Of a stretch of 64,000 nt of DNA, positions 24,857 to 33,780 are shown piece after piece. Numbering within the stretch: position 1 is the stretch's first letter; every line of letters starts with the position of its first letter. Below the pieces are notes generated by a model. The model had not been told where the DNA came from, made no database searches, and was given only the letters and a program-made list of their open reading frames with translations. Position numbers and translations under genes: made by a program. Source of the stretch: JALZCH01 sp036387315 (GTDB lineage Bacteria; Acidobacteriota; Blastocatellia; Pyrinomonadales; Pyrinomonadaceae); NCBI GenBank assembly GCA_036387315.1, contig DASVTY010000006.1:1-64000 (forward strand). The letters are read 5' to 3'.

Positions 24857-24918
24857 AAGAGGGAACATGCCTAAGTAACCAGGGGGTTAAGCTGAAGGGG
24901 CATGAAATAGTCCCTTTT
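24857..24918 (+). ncRNA. Candidate structured RNA element upstream of the PagL-like gene
   Basis: Three nested or stacked helices can be drawn by eye. P1 pairs AAGAGGGA (24857-24864) with TCCCTTTT (24911-24918); P2 pairs CATGCC (24866-24871) with GGCATG (24899-24904); P3 is a hairpin TAACC-AGGG-GGTTA (24876-24889). The unpaired AGCTGAAG and AAATAG segments sit in internal loops. It lies about 90 bases before the start codon at 25005, a normal riboswitch or leader position. I do not recognise the class; a chance fold is possible. Confidence 0.4.
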
Positions 24919-25004
24919 GCTTTTGTTTTAAAGACGAAAGTTTTTAGAATTATTGGGCGTTTCTGAAGAGGAACAAAAACTAATTGATTAATTATTGATA
25001 AAAA

Positions 25005-25739
25005 ATGACTTATTTCTTTTCTAGCCGGAGTGCTGTTCTCTGGCTAATTATTTTGGTTTTCAGCTTGAACTCCTCACAAGCACAAAAGCCTTCGACTAAA
25101 ACTGATAATTCAAAAGGAAAATCTCAAAACCAATCTTCTTCATCAGGCGAGCAAACCGAATATTCGACCAGCCGAAATGAAATCGGTTTTAATGTCGGAG
25201 TTTCAACATTTCATAAGGATTTACGCGGTCCTTCGGCAGGCGGGAATTTCGGAACGCTTTCTTTTCGGTACTCGCACGTCGCACTGGAAAGCCGCTCGCT
25301 CAAACTCAGATATGTTGCGGATTTAATCCCGGTTGCAATTCTTAACTATCCACGAAATAGAGAATTTCAAACCTCCGGCGGAACAACTCAAATTGTCCGT
25401 GACCGGAAAACCGTCTATGGATATGGTATTGCGCCGGGCGGTTTACAACTGAATTTCCGAAGAGGTAAAAAATACCAGCCTTTTGCTGCCGGAAACATCG
25501 GAATTATGTATTTTACCCAAGTCGTGCCGGATCTTCGGACTCCGCTTAATCCGAGAGCGACAGGCGCTAAACTCAACTTTACGGCTGAAATGGGCGGCGG
25601 TTTGGAAATCGGGCTTAAAAACAACCGGAATTTAATTATCGGGTATAAATATCATCATTTATCGAATCTTTACACCGGAAATATGAATGTCGGTTTTAAC
25701 TCGAATATGGTTTACACGGGAATGAATTTCGGTTTCTAA
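25005..25739 (+). CDS. Outer-membrane acyloxyacyl hydrolase-like protein (PagL family)
   Basis: 244 residues. Signal peptide ending SSQAQ, a Ser/Gln-rich linker of about 40 residues, then an eight-strand beta-barrel pattern with alternating hydrophobic residues ending in a C-terminal Phe (GMNFGF). The PagL catalytic His-x-Ser is seen as YKYHHLSNLYTG near the C-terminus. PagL removes the 3-O acyl chain of lipid A in the outer membrane. A candidate structured RNA lies in its leader. Family likely, activity unproven. Confidence 0.78.
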   Translation: MTYFFSSRSAVLWLIILVFSLNSSQAQKPSTKTDNSKGKSQNQSSSSGEQTEYSTSRNEIGFNVGVSTFHKDLRGPSAGGNFGTLSFRYSHVALESRSLKLRYVADLIPVAILNYPRNREFQTSGGTTQIVRDRKTVYGYGIAPGGLQLNFRRGKKYQPFAAGNIGIMYFTQVVPDLRTPLNPRATGAKLNFTAEMGGGLEIGLKNNRNLIIGYKYHHLSNLYTGNMNVGFNSNMVYTGMNFGF

Positions 25740-25830
25740 TGGTGAACACAGTTTGATTGATAAAAATGAACTACGGAGCGATAGAATAATCAGCGACCGG
25801 TTATTTGATTGTTTTATTACAGTAAGTAAA

Positions 25831-26766
25831 TCATTTTACGGCGGAACAGGTGAGATTTGAGCGAATAAAATCATTTGCATTTTTGAATATTTCGGTTAAT
25901 AAACTTTCGGGATAATCATGTCCATAATCGTAAAAGAATCCTTTTGCAGGAATACTTTTTAATTGAGCTTGCTCAAAAACCGCCCTTCCGCCGTAAACAG
26001 GCGTCAGATGTTTCATTTTCAGATAAAAGCCTTTATCAACGGGTACGATAAAATCCTTCTTGCCGTGAACTATCATTAGCGGGGTTTTATCGCTGCCGTT
26101 AAGATAAGACAAATCATAAATAGCCCCGGAAATACTGATAACGCCCTTTATCTTTTCTCTTTCCACAATCTCTCCGTATTTCTCAAGTAAATCTTTGGGG
26201 ATTTCATCATCATCAAGAAATGCGGTGTGAAGAGCGGTTATCGCGCCCGCGCTTGTTCCAAGAAGGAAAACGTTATCTTTATCAACTCCCCATTTATCGG
26301 CATTTTCAGAAACAAACTTCATAGCCTGGCGCACGTCTTGAATTGCTTTAAAGTGCGCCTCTTTTAATCTATCGTCTTTGATATTCGGCGGATTGAAATC
26401 AAAAGGTGAATTTAAGCGGTATTCAATAGAAACGGTAACAAAACCTTGCGGAGTAAAGTATTTAGTCAAAACGCCTTTGCTATACTTGAGATAACAAGCC
26501 TCGGAAAAACAAGTATTCATAAAACCGCTTCCATGCAGACCAATTATCAAAGGACGTTTTTTATACGGCAAATCGTCAGCAGGCTGAACTATTTTGAGGT
26601 GAAGCTGCTTTTTCTCTCCCTTTTTATTTGAATATTCCTTATATACGTAGTCCTCCGATTTGCCCGTTGAGGAATCCGCTTTCGTATTTTGACAAAATGT
26701 TTGTGAATAAACCTGAAGATTCGCTAAAAACAGAACTATTATGAGAATGGAAAAAGTCTTTTTCAT
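25831..26766 (-). CDS. Secreted alpha/beta hydrolase (esterase of the feruloyl/PHB-depolymerase type)
   Basis: 311 residues with a signal peptide (TFSILIIVLFLANLQVYSQ). Catalytic features are LIIGLHGSGFMN (oxyanion), the nucleophile elbow LLGTSAGA, the acid in MIVHGKKDFIVP, and His in FFYDYGHDYPE. The KKGEKKQLHLKIVQPAD segment before the fold resembles BD-FAE and carboxylesterase proteins. It would act in periplasm or outside on ester-linked substrates, possibly plant polymers. It is a single gene, convergent with the PagL-like gene. Confidence 0.87.
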   Translation of the reverse strand: MKKTFSILIIVLFLANLQVYSQTFCQNTKADSSTGKSEDYVYKEYSNKKGEKKQLHLKIVQPADDLPYKKRPLIIGLHGSGFMNTCFSEACYLKYSKGVLTKYFTPQGFVTVSIEYRLNSPFDFNPPNIKDDRLKEAHFKAIQDVRQAMKFVSENADKWGVDKDNVFLLGTSAGAITALHTAFLDDDEIPKDLLEKYGEIVEREKIKGVISISGAIYDLSYLNGSDKTPLMIVHGKKDFIVPVDKGFYLKMKHLTPVYGGRAVFEQAQLKSIPAKGFFYDYGHDYPESLLTEIFKNANDFIRSNLTCSAVK

Positions 26767-26850
26767 CTTTGTTTATCTATCGTAAGGAACGATATTATCA
26801 CTCTTGACTTTGGAACTGCCTTTCCGAGAGTTCTCTTTCTAAAGCGGAGC

Positions 26851-28860
26851 CTACGGATTAAATCCGCTTGCGTCGTCAGACTGTAAAATCTTTCTCGCGT
26901 GGTCAATTTTTTCCGTGGCTCCGAGCAAAACCAGAATATCTTCGGCTTGCAGCTTAAAATCCGCGCCCGGATTGATTTCCGTCGCTCCGGCACGGACTGC
27001 GGCTACAACCGTAACTCCCGTTTGATTTCGCAGATTGAGTTGCGCCAGCGTTTTTCCGAGCGCCGGAGATTCGTTTGTCAGAAAAATTGTTTCGGTCGCC
27101 GTGCCATCCAGAGCGTCGGCGAATTCGGATAAATGAATCATCGGCAGCGAAGAAGACCTGAGCATTTCGTAACCTTGTCGGCGAATTTCTCCGATTTGCC
27201 GTTCGATAATGTTTCGCGTTACGCCGTAGCGGTGCAAAACGCGCGAGAATATTTCGATGCTAGTCTCAAATTCTTCGGGAATCACTTCGTTTGCGCCGAT
27301 TTCGAGCAGCTCGGCGATTTCCGAGACGTAACGGGTTCGCACGATAACGTGAAGTTTCGGATTCATCTGCCGCGCCTGCCCGACAATCCGCCGACCAGCC
27401 GCCGGATCGGAAATGGCGACGACCAGCACCGAAGCGCGTTCGACGCCGATGTGATGCAGAACTTCGCGGCGCGTCCCGTCGCCGAAAATCATTTTCTCAC
27501 CTTCCGCTTTGGCGCGTCGGACGGTTTCGGAGTTGACTTCCAAAACGATATAAGGCAGCGCGACGGCTCGCAAAACGCGCGACAGATTGCGCCCGTTTAG
27601 CCCGTAGCCGACAATGATGACGTGGTTTTGCAGCTTGTAAATTTCGCTTTCACCGCCCGTTTCCGTCACGTCGCCGACCGGCTGATCGCTCGCCAGAGAT
27701 TGCAGGAAATAACCGACTTTCGGTGCGACCGCAATCAAAAACGGCGTTGCAATCATTGAGATAATCGAAGCCGCCAGAAAGCTCTGATAATCGGCGTCGG
27801 GCATTAAGCCTTCGGCGCGCCCGGCTTTTGCGAGCACAAAAGAAAATTCCCCGACCTGCGCCAATCCGAGCGCCGTCATTGTCGAAACTCGCAACGAATA
27901 GCCCAAAAATTTGACGACGCCGAGAATAATCAGAGCTTTACCGACAATCAAAAGAGCTGCCAAAATCAATACGGTCGTCAGATTTTCCATCAACGCGCTC
28001 ATTGAAAGCAGCATTCCGATTGAGATAAAAAACAAGCTGTTAAAAACGTCTCGGAAAGGCAGAATATCGGCGACGACTTGATGGCTGTATTCGGAATCGG
28101 CAATGATAACTCCGGCGATAAACGCGCCGAGCGCGAGCGAAAGCCCGAATTGCGCAGTCAGCCAGGACGTTCCGAGACAAATCAAAACCACCGAGATCAC
28201 GAAAACTTCGGGGCTTCGCATTTTGACGACCTGTTTCAAAAGCTGCGGAACAATAAACCACGACGCGGCGATGATTCCCGCCAAAGCGAAAAACGCCGTT
28301 CCCAGAGTCCAAACAACTGCGGACAGCGAAGTCGCTTGTCTGCCGCCGAGCAACGGAACGAGCAGCATCATCAAAACAATGCTCAAATCCTGAAAAATCA
28401 AAATCCCGACTCCCGCGCGTCCGTGCGGCGCGTCAATCTCGGCGCGTTCGACATAGCTTTTTAAAACAATTGCCGTGCTGGAAAGCGCAAACAAAAAACC
28501 GAAAAAGATTGCTTTGTTGATCGGCTGTCCGACCAGAGTTTCGAGCGCGACAGCCGCCAAAATCGTCAGCAAAACCTGCAAACCGCCGCCGACAAAAACC
28601 AATCGCTGCATCTCTCGCAGACGACGAAGCGAAAATTCGAGACCGATTGTGAAAAGCAGCAAAACAACCCCGATTTCTGCCAGAATCTCAATCGCTTCGA
28701 TTTCTTTTATCAACCCTAAACCGTAAGGTCCGATCATAATTCCCGTCAGCATCAGCCCAACGAGAATCGGCATTCTCAATTTGAGACAAAGAAAAGCGAC
28801 CGGCACGGCAGCCAGCAGAATCAGGAGCAAGTCTTCAAATAAAGGCGGCGTATGCGGCAT
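26851..28860 (-). CDS. CPA2 monovalent cation:proton antiporter with RCK (TrkA-N/TrkA-C) domains
   Basis: 669 residues. The N-terminal 12-13 helix Na+/H+ exchanger domain opens with LILLAAVPVAFLCLKLRMP and contains LLLFTIGLEFSLRRLR. A cytoplasmic NAD-binding TrkA-N domain starts at about residue 425 (NHVIIVGYGLNGRNLSRVL), and a TrkA-C domain closes the protein (INPGADFKLQAEDILVLLG). This is the KefB/YbaL architecture, gating K+ efflux by nucleotide or redox state. It acts in the inner membrane. Complete length, own promoter region. Confidence 0.93.
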   Translation of the reverse strand: MPHTPPLFEDLLLILLAAVPVAFLCLKLRMPILVGLMLTGIMIGPYGLGLIKEIEAIEILAEIGVVLLLFTIGLEFSLRRLREMQRLVFVGGGLQVLLTILAAVALETLVGQPINKAIFFGFLFALSSTAIVLKSYVERAEIDAPHGRAGVGILIFQDLSIVLMMLLVPLLGGRQATSLSAVVWTLGTAFFALAGIIAASWFIVPQLLKQVVKMRSPEVFVISVVLICLGTSWLTAQFGLSLALGAFIAGVIIADSEYSHQVVADILPFRDVFNSLFFISIGMLLSMSALMENLTTVLILAALLIVGKALIILGVVKFLGYSLRVSTMTALGLAQVGEFSFVLAKAGRAEGLMPDADYQSFLAASIISMIATPFLIAVAPKVGYFLQSLASDQPVGDVTETGGESEIYKLQNHVIIVGYGLNGRNLSRVLRAVALPYIVLEVNSETVRRAKAEGEKMIFGDGTRREVLHHIGVERASVLVVAISDPAAGRRIVGQARQMNPKLHVIVRTRYVSEIAELLEIGANEVIPEEFETSIEIFSRVLHRYGVTRNIIERQIGEIRRQGYEMLRSSSLPMIHLSEFADALDGTATETIFLTNESPALGKTLAQLNLRNQTGVTVVAAVRAGATEINPGADFKLQAEDILVLLGATEKIDHARKILQSDDASGFNP

Positions 28861-29262
28861 TTGTTTTATCAGCGGACGTTATAAACTATTTTCAGCAAAA
28901 ACGTTGACATCGGCAAGCAGTATTTCGTGACGCTGCGATTTTTAATTGTTTTTTACTTTTTCAACTCCGGATAATTTCCGCCCGTAAAACGGGTGCGCGC
29001 TTCCTGCGCGAGAATCGAACCGAAACCGAGGTGCGGTTGTCTTTCAATTTGTAGATTTTCTTTTCTGTTTGAACGCGGATTTTATTCTGCTTTATTCAAA
29101 CCAAATCTGCCGCGAATATCAAACTACAAAAATTTTAGAGAGCGTCCTAATTTGTGTTGCGGAAGAATGAAGATTTAGCTGGTTAAAGTTTTATAAAAAC
29201 GATACTCATAAAACGTTATTATGAAGTTGAAATTTACAAGCTGTTCGTGAGGTGCTTAATTC
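28861..29262. other. Intergenic region without recognisable gene
   Basis: 402 bases between the antiporter and grpB-like genes. They include one local G+C-rich hairpin-like patch around 28985-29030 and are otherwise A+T-rich. The tRNA-like string near 29008 does not fold as a cloverleaf. Promoters for the divergent genes must lie here. Confidence 0.5.
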
Positions 29263-29790
29263 ATGAGGAAAGTAGAAATTGTCCCACACGATCCCCGGTG
29301 GCAAGAGGCATTTGAGGCGGAAGCAAAGCAGGTTGCTTCCGCATTAGGCGAGAATGTTATAGCCGTCCACCACATCGGCAGCACAGCCATTCCAAACATA
29401 TATGCAAAGCCCGTCATTGATCTGTTGGTCGAGGTCAGAGACATTACTGAAGTAGATGGTCGGAGTTCGGCAATGGAGTCGCTCGATTATGAGGCGAAGG
29501 GTGAGTTCGGCATTCCCGGTCGCCGTTACTTTCGTAAGGATAACCGGGAAGGAATCAGGACGCATCAGATTCACGCATTTGAGACCGGCTCAGCCGAGGT
29601 AAAACGTCACTTGGCATTCCGCGACTATATGATTGCCAACCCCGAAGATGCGCAAAGATACAGTGAGCTAAAGAGGCGGTTGGCGGAGGAACACCCGCAG
29701 AGCATTGACGGATATATGGATGGCAAAGATGGTTTCATCAAAGAGATTGACCGGAAAGCGGCACAGTGGCGTACATCGCAGATCAATTAG
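29263..29790 (+). CDS. GrpB family (UPF0157) nucleotidyltransferase-fold protein
   Basis: 175 residues. The family core is plain: VEIVPHDPRWQEAFEAEA, then VIAVHHIGSTAIPNIYAKPV followed by IDLLVEV, carrying the GS and D-x-x-V residues of the nucleotidyltransferase fold, and HLAFRDYMIANPEDAQRY near the end. Cellular role is not established for the family. Base and codon choice differ from neighbours (fewer CGC/GAA pairs), and GrpB proteins are frequent cargo of integron cassettes, so horizontal arrival is possible. A loosely attC-like sequence follows at about 29800-29890. Confidence 0.9.
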   Translation: MRKVEIVPHDPRWQEAFEAEAKQVASALGENVIAVHHIGSTAIPNIYAKPVIDLLVEVRDITEVDGRSSAMESLDYEAKGEFGIPGRRYFRKDNREGIRTHQIHAFETGSAEVKRHLAFRDYMIANPEDAQRYSELKRRLAEEHPQSIDGYMDGKDGFIKEIDRKAAQWRTSQIN

Positions 29791-29913
29791 TAGTCGGCAG
29801 TCTGACAAGTCGCTTCAGCCTGACGCGCTGGTCAGTTTCTCTTTTATCAATCGGAGTCTTAGTGCGCCGCTTAGCACCGGCGTAAGCAACATATATTAGG
29901 ACACTGCCAGATT

Positions 29914-30612
29914 TTAAGCCGTTGCTCTGTAATCCCTTCCGTCAGGTCTTCTGCCCAAAAGCGACGCCGCGTATTGCGACAGCAAATCAGCCGGGTTTTG
30001 ATAGATTTCGACGCAGCCTTCGTCGCGCAGCCATTGTTCGGGAAAACCGCCGCTCAAGACGCCGACTGTTTGGAGTCCGATTTTTCGCGCCGCAATCGCG
30101 TCGTAAGGCGCGTCGCCGACGACTACGCATTTTTCTACCGGCGGATTTCCGAGACGCCGCAATGCGGCTTCAAATATATCCGGGTGAGGTTTTGATTTTT
30201 CTGCGTCATCGGCGTTCGTCGCTCCGGCGAGATAATCGGCGATGTCCAGAATATTTTTGAAATGTTCAAGCTCGTCCGGTTTCGCGCTCGAAGCCAGCGC
30301 GACCGATTTGCGATTTTCGGCGACTTTTTTAATTAAATCGTGCGCTTTCGGAAACGGTTTGACGCGCTCCAGATATTCGTTTTTAAAAAGCTCGCCGCGA
30401 TATTTTTCCATTTCTTCGCCGAAATCTTTCAGCTCTTTTTCAGAGAAAAAAACCGGCATCAATTGATCGCCGCCTTTCCCGATCTGGTCGCGGATTTTTT
30501 GATACTCGACTTTTTTGCCGTATTTTTCAAACGCTCGCTGCCAAGCCTCGGCGTGCAAATCAACCGAGTCAACCAGCGTCCCGTCAACATCGAAAATGAC
30601 AAAATTAATCAT
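29914..30612 (-). CDS. HAD superfamily phosphatase/phosphoglucomutase-like
   Basis: 232 residues. Motif I VIFDVDGTLVDS with nucleophile Asp, a helical cap (VDLHAEAWQRAFEKYG as in beta-phosphoglucomutase), motif II VALASSAK, motif III Lys in KSKPHPDIFEAAL, and motif IV VVGDAPYDAIAARK. It probably dephosphorylates a small sugar or nucleotide phosphate. Cytoplasmic. It is the last gene of a leftward group beginning with the hydrophobic stress proteins near 33.5 kb, though gaps separate them. Confidence 0.9.
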   Translation of the reverse strand: MINFVIFDVDGTLVDSVDLHAEAWQRAFEKYGKKVEYQKIRDQIGKGGDQLMPVFFSEKELKDFGEEMEKYRGELFKNEYLERVKPFPKAHDLIKKVAENRKSVALASSAKPDELEHFKNILDIADYLAGATNADDAEKSKPHPDIFEAALRRLGNPPVEKCVVVGDAPYDAIAARKIGLQTVGVLSGGFPEQWLRDEGCVEIYQNPADLLSQYAASLLGRRPDGRDYRATA

Positions 30613-30696
30613 AGCTTTTAGACAAAAGCCATCGGCGCGAGAATGTTTGTAAAACTCACTCCCGCGCCGAACGCGCTTTTGATTTTCAATCGGATT

Positions 30697-30864
30697 TTAG
30701 GCGGATTTTGGTTTATCCGCTTTCGAATTTTTATCGTCTTCGCCTTCTCCCAAACCTTTTTCTTCCAAATCCTGCTCAACAGTTTCGCGGTCGCCTTCGG
30801 CGCTGCCCGGTGTACTACCGGGATCGCCCGATTTTGACGTGTTCGCTCCTTGATTTTCTGCCAT
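30697..30864 (-). CDS. Small acidic hydrophilic protein (55 residues)
   Basis: A short gene read leftward from ATG 30864 with a strong ribosome-binding site (GGAGG, 8 bases upstream). It encodes MAENQGANTSKSGDPGSTPG and an acidic C-terminal half rich in Glu, Asp, Gly and Lys (EEKGLGEGEDDK). It is disordered-looking, like small stress proteins, and lies in the intergap between the zinc alcohol dehydrogenase and the HAD gene. Function unknown, but the start signal and unbroken frame make it credible. Confidence 0.6.
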   Translation of the reverse strand: MAENQGANTSKSGDPGSTPGSAEGDRETVEQDLEEKGLGEGEDDKNSKADKPKSA

Positions 30865-30884
30865 TAATAAACCTCCGATAAAAT

Positions 30885-32102
30885 TTAATGAACGTGATCC
30901 GACGCCATCTTACCGTTACTGCCCGAAAAATCGGGTTTCAGCACGACCTTGATGCAGTCGTCGTTTTTGACTTCAAACGTTTCATACATTTCCGCTGCGT
31001 CGTCCAAGCTTGCGCGGTGCGTGATAACAAACGACGGGTCAATGTCGCCGTTTAAAATATGATTGAGCAGCGTCGGCAAATATTTGTGAACGTGCGTTTG
31101 CCCGGTTTTCATCGTCAAGCCTTTTTGCATAAACGCGCCGAAAGGAACTTTGTCGAGCAGTCCGCCGTAAACGCCCGGAACCGAAACCGTTCCGCCTTTG
31201 CGGCACGAGAATATCGCCTGCCGCAAAGCGTGAAAACGGTCGGTCGCCAAGCCGGTTTTGTTTTTCACCCAATCGTAAATCGCGCCGACGTTTTTGCCGA
31301 ACGACTCCATCCCCACCGCATCAATGCACGAATCAGGTCCGATTCCGCCGGTCATTTCTTTTAAAACTTCGTGCAAATCTTCAACTTCGTCGTGGTTAAT
31401 AACTTCTGCTCTGCCGTCGAGCCGCGCCATTGCGAGGCGTTCCGGCACGCTGTCAATCGCAATCACGCGCTCAGCGCCCAAAAGAAATGCCGATTTAATC
31501 GCAAACTGCCCGACCGGACCGCAGCCCCAGACGGCGACCGTATCGCCCGGTTGAATATTGCAATTTTCCGCCGCCATATAGCCGGTCGGGAAAATGTCTG
31601 TCAAAAACAAAACCTGTTCGTCCGAAAGATTGTCCGGCACTTTAAACGGATTGACATCAGCGTAAGGCACACGCGCATATTCGGCTTGCCCGCCCGCGTA
31701 GCCGCCGGTTAAATGCGAATAACCGAAAATTCCGGCGGTCGTGTAGCCGTACATCGTATCAGCCAGATGCGAGTTCGGATTTGAATTGTCGCAGCACGAA
31801 TAAAGCTCTTTGCGGCAGAAAAAACAATTGCCGCAGGCAATCGGAAACGGCACGATCACGCGGTCGCCGACTTTTAGATTTCCGACTTTCGGACCGACTT
31901 CGACGATTTCGCCCATAAATTCGTGACCGAGCACGTCGCCCTTTTGCATCGTCGGAATCATATGGTTGTACAAATGCAAATCCGAACCGCAAATCGCCGT
32001 CGAAGAAATTTTCACAATCGCGTCGCGCGGATTTATTATTTTTGGATCCGGCACTTCCTCGACGCGCACATCTTCTTTTCCGTACCAACAAACTGCTTTC
32101 AT
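30885..32102 (-). CDS. Zinc-dependent alcohol dehydrogenase (formaldehyde-dehydrogenase-like)
   Basis: 405 residues of the medium-chain dehydrogenase family. Catalytic zinc: AICGSDLHLYNHMI and GHEFMGEIVEVG. Structural zinc: CGNCFFCRKELYSCC. NAD binding: VAVWGCGPVGQFAIKSAFLLGA. The long insert before the C-terminus (KTGLATDRFHALRQAIF) is characteristic of glutathione-independent formaldehyde dehydrogenase relatives. Ribosome-binding sequence AAGGGG. It is read with the small acidic gene (30697) downstream and the SRPBCC gene upstream, a grouping that suggests a stress role. Actual substrate uncertain. Confidence 0.9.
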   Translation of the reverse strand: MKAVCWYGKEDVRVEEVPDPKIINPRDAIVKISSTAICGSDLHLYNHMIPTMQKGDVLGHEFMGEIVEVGPKVGNLKVGDRVIVPFPIACGNCFFCRKELYSCCDNSNPNSHLADTMYGYTTAGIFGYSHLTGGYAGGQAEYARVPYADVNPFKVPDNLSDEQVLFLTDIFPTGYMAAENCNIQPGDTVAVWGCGPVGQFAIKSAFLLGAERVIAIDSVPERLAMARLDGRAEVINHDEVEDLHEVLKEMTGGIGPDSCIDAVGMESFGKNVGAIYDWVKNKTGLATDRFHALRQAIFSCRKGGTVSVPGVYGGLLDKVPFGAFMQKGLTMKTGQTHVHKYLPTLLNHILNGDIDPSFVITHRASLDDAAEMYETFEVKNDDCIKVVLKPDFSGSNGKMASDHVH

Positions 32103-32134
32103 AAAAAACCCCTTGTTTCAAATGCTAAGAATTC

Positions 32135-32974
32135 TTATTTCCGGTCGTATTTCGTTGTGCTCGAAGCGCGCCCCGCCGGCTGTCCTTCAATCGTCGGAAT
32201 CTCGCCGGTTTCCATTAATTGTTTGAAGCGGCGTAAATCGTCGCGGATTTGGACGGAAGGCTCTTCGCCCGTCAGCCAGGCGACTGCCGCTCCTAATTTT
32301 CCTGCGGGCGGCTCGTAACGCAATTCGACTTTGACGACCGTTCCGCGTCCGCCGGTCGAAGGCAGAAAACGAACCGAACCTGCGTTTGAAACATCCGCGC
32401 CTTCGACCGAGCGCCACGAAATCAGCTCATTGGGAGTTTCAGAAATGATTTCCGCATCCCATTCGACAGTCATTCCGAGCGGCGCTTTCGCTTTCCAGTG
32501 AGAGCGCATCTCGTCATATTTCGTGACCGATTCGAGGTGATACATAAATTGCGGCAAATTCTCGAAATTGCGCCAGAAATTATAAATCTCCTCGACGGGC
32601 GCGTTAATCGTCAAAGCCTCGTCAACGCGCACGCTGCTGCTCGCTTTGACGCTCGTCATATTTTCTTTCGCCGCCGTATTGATTCCGGCTGCATTGTAAA
32701 GTTGACAATGCCCGGTCGCGCTTCGATAAACCAAGCTGCCGCCGAGCAGAGCGATTCCGACGCCGATCAGATCGCCGCGCGTCAAACCGTAAGCCGTGAG
32801 CAGACCGCCGCCGATGCCCGACACAATGCGCTCGGTTTCGCCGACATTAATTTGTGATTGTTTTCCGAAACCGTATTCGCTTTGTTCGCCGGATTGCGAA
32901 CCGGCGTGTGCCTGTTGCCGCCACAAACGCTCACCGCCATCGTTCGGATTAAGATTGCTTTCCGCCGTAGCCAT
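32135..32974 (-). CDS. SRPBCC (polyketide cyclase/START-fold) protein with DUF2892-like membrane hairpin
   Basis: 279 residues. Residues 45-105 contain two short hydrophobic helices (ERIVSGIGGGLLTAYGLT, then DLIGVGIALLGGSLVYRSA), the DUF2892/YgaP-type membrane anchor. Residues 118-245 form a SRPBCC domain (LTINAPVEEIYNFWRNFENLP, TVEWDAEIISETPNELISW). A ligand-binding or lipid-binding role at the membrane is plausible. A 21-base element shared with the next gene upstream lies at 33037-33057, 63 bases before the start. Confidence 0.88.
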   Translation of the reverse strand: MATAESNLNPNDGGERLWRQQAHAGSQSGEQSEYGFGKQSQINVGETERIVSGIGGGLLTAYGLTRGDLIGVGIALLGGSLVYRSATGHCQLYNAAGINTAAKENMTSVKASSSVRVDEALTINAPVEEIYNFWRNFENLPQFMYHLESVTKYDEMRSHWKAKAPLGMTVEWDAEIISETPNELISWRSVEGADVSNAGSVRFLPSTGGRGTVVKVELRYEPPAGKLGAAVAWLTGEEPSVQIRDDLRRFKQLMETGEIPTIEGQPAGRASSTTKYDRK

Positions 32975-33036
32975 AAAACACCCCTTTGAAATTTCAAAAT
33001 TGTATGTTTTAAAACTAGCGAACGGCGGCGCGCCGC

Positions 33037-33057
33037 TTCTGTACGCGAACGCACAAA
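33037..33057 (-). promoter_or_regulatory. Shared upstream element, copy 1
   Basis: TTCTGTACGCGAACGCACAAA differs by one base from 33652-33672. Each copy lies 60-85 bases before the start of a leftward stress-cluster gene, so an operator or promoter core is likely. Confidence 0.45.
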
Positions 33058-33059
33058 GA

Positions 33060-33114
33060 AACGATGAAGTCGGAACGATAAAAACTTTTAATTCATCGTT
33101 CCGACTTCATCGTT
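33060..33114. terminator. Inverted repeat overlapping a gene end
   Basis: Twenty-base perfect arms (AACGATGAAGTCGGAACGAT and complement) with a 15-base loop include the last codons (TMKSER) and stop of the membrane gene at 33093. It is likely a terminator; the heptad-like wording resembles the dispersed repeats. Confidence 0.65.
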
Positions 33115-33569
33115 TGCGCGATAGCGCCCAAAGTTGCGCCCCAGACGAGATGTGCGGTGACCATTAGAGCCACGCGGCGCGCTGGATGTTTTGTTGCGGA
33201 ACCTAAAATTCCGGCAGCCGGAAGCCAGCCGAGATAGCTCGCGCCCCAGACGCCGAGACCGTAAACTGCGCCGTTTATTGGATTGGGATTTGAAATTAAA
33301 ACCGGATACAGCGAGCCGCTTGCAGCGCCGTAAGCAAAATGTCCGGCAAAGGTAAGCGCGGTTTTGGCTTCTTCGCTCAAATCGTCCTGAAGCTCGACTC
33401 GCTTGGCGGTTTCGTCAATAATCTCGCGCGGCGGCAGCGGATAATCTTCGTCGTCGGGAAGATTCGCGTGCAAGATTTTCATTACAACTGTCATCGGCAC
33501 GGTTGCAGCAAACCCCGCAGTCGCGCCGAGCAATAATCTGTTCATCGCATTAAACAGAGATGCGCCCAT
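33093..33569 (-). CDS. Small polytopic membrane protein (DUF1440-like)
   Basis: 158 residues with four hydrophobic helices. First helix LLLGATAGFAATVPMTVVMK, a polar loop with NLPDDEDYPLPPREI, then helices ending VALMVTAHLVWGATLG. The pattern resembles DUF1440/DUF6789 proteins found beside stress genes. Its 3-prime end lies inside an inverted repeat. The 21-base upstream element (33652-33672) is shared with the SRPBCC gene, suggesting joint control. Confidence 0.72.
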   Translation of the reverse strand: MGASLFNAMNRLLLGATAGFAATVPMTVVMKILHANLPDDEDYPLPPREIIDETAKRVELQDDLSEEAKTALTFAGHFAYGAASGSLYPVLISNPNPINGAVYGLGVWGASYLGWLPAAGILGSATKHPARRVALMVTAHLVWGATLGAIAQTMKSER

Positions 33570-33651
33570 CAGAAAACGCCCGTCCGCGCATCTCTTCTCC
33601 TGCTTGCCTTCCTTCAGTGTAATTACACTTTACCTTTTGAGGAATAAACGT

Positions 33652-33672
33652 TTCTGTACGAGAACGCACAAA
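33652..33672 (-). promoter_or_regulatory. Shared upstream element, copy 2
   Basis: TTCTGTACGAGAACGCACAAA lies upstream of the membrane gene starting at 33569; it is the near-identical partner of 33037-33057. Confidence 0.45.
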
Positions 33673-33780
33673 CAACTCAATAATTTACATTTTGAAAGTC
33701 GTATTAAATATTTTACTGCGAACACCTCTCGTACCGATAACGGCTTGTGAAGTTAGCGGTTGATTTGTTGAAATAGTCTT

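Noticed and set aside
28985..29050. tRNA-like string with AATCGAACC
   Set aside because: Reverse strand has a T-loop-like GGTTCGATT but no acceptor or anticodon arms pair.
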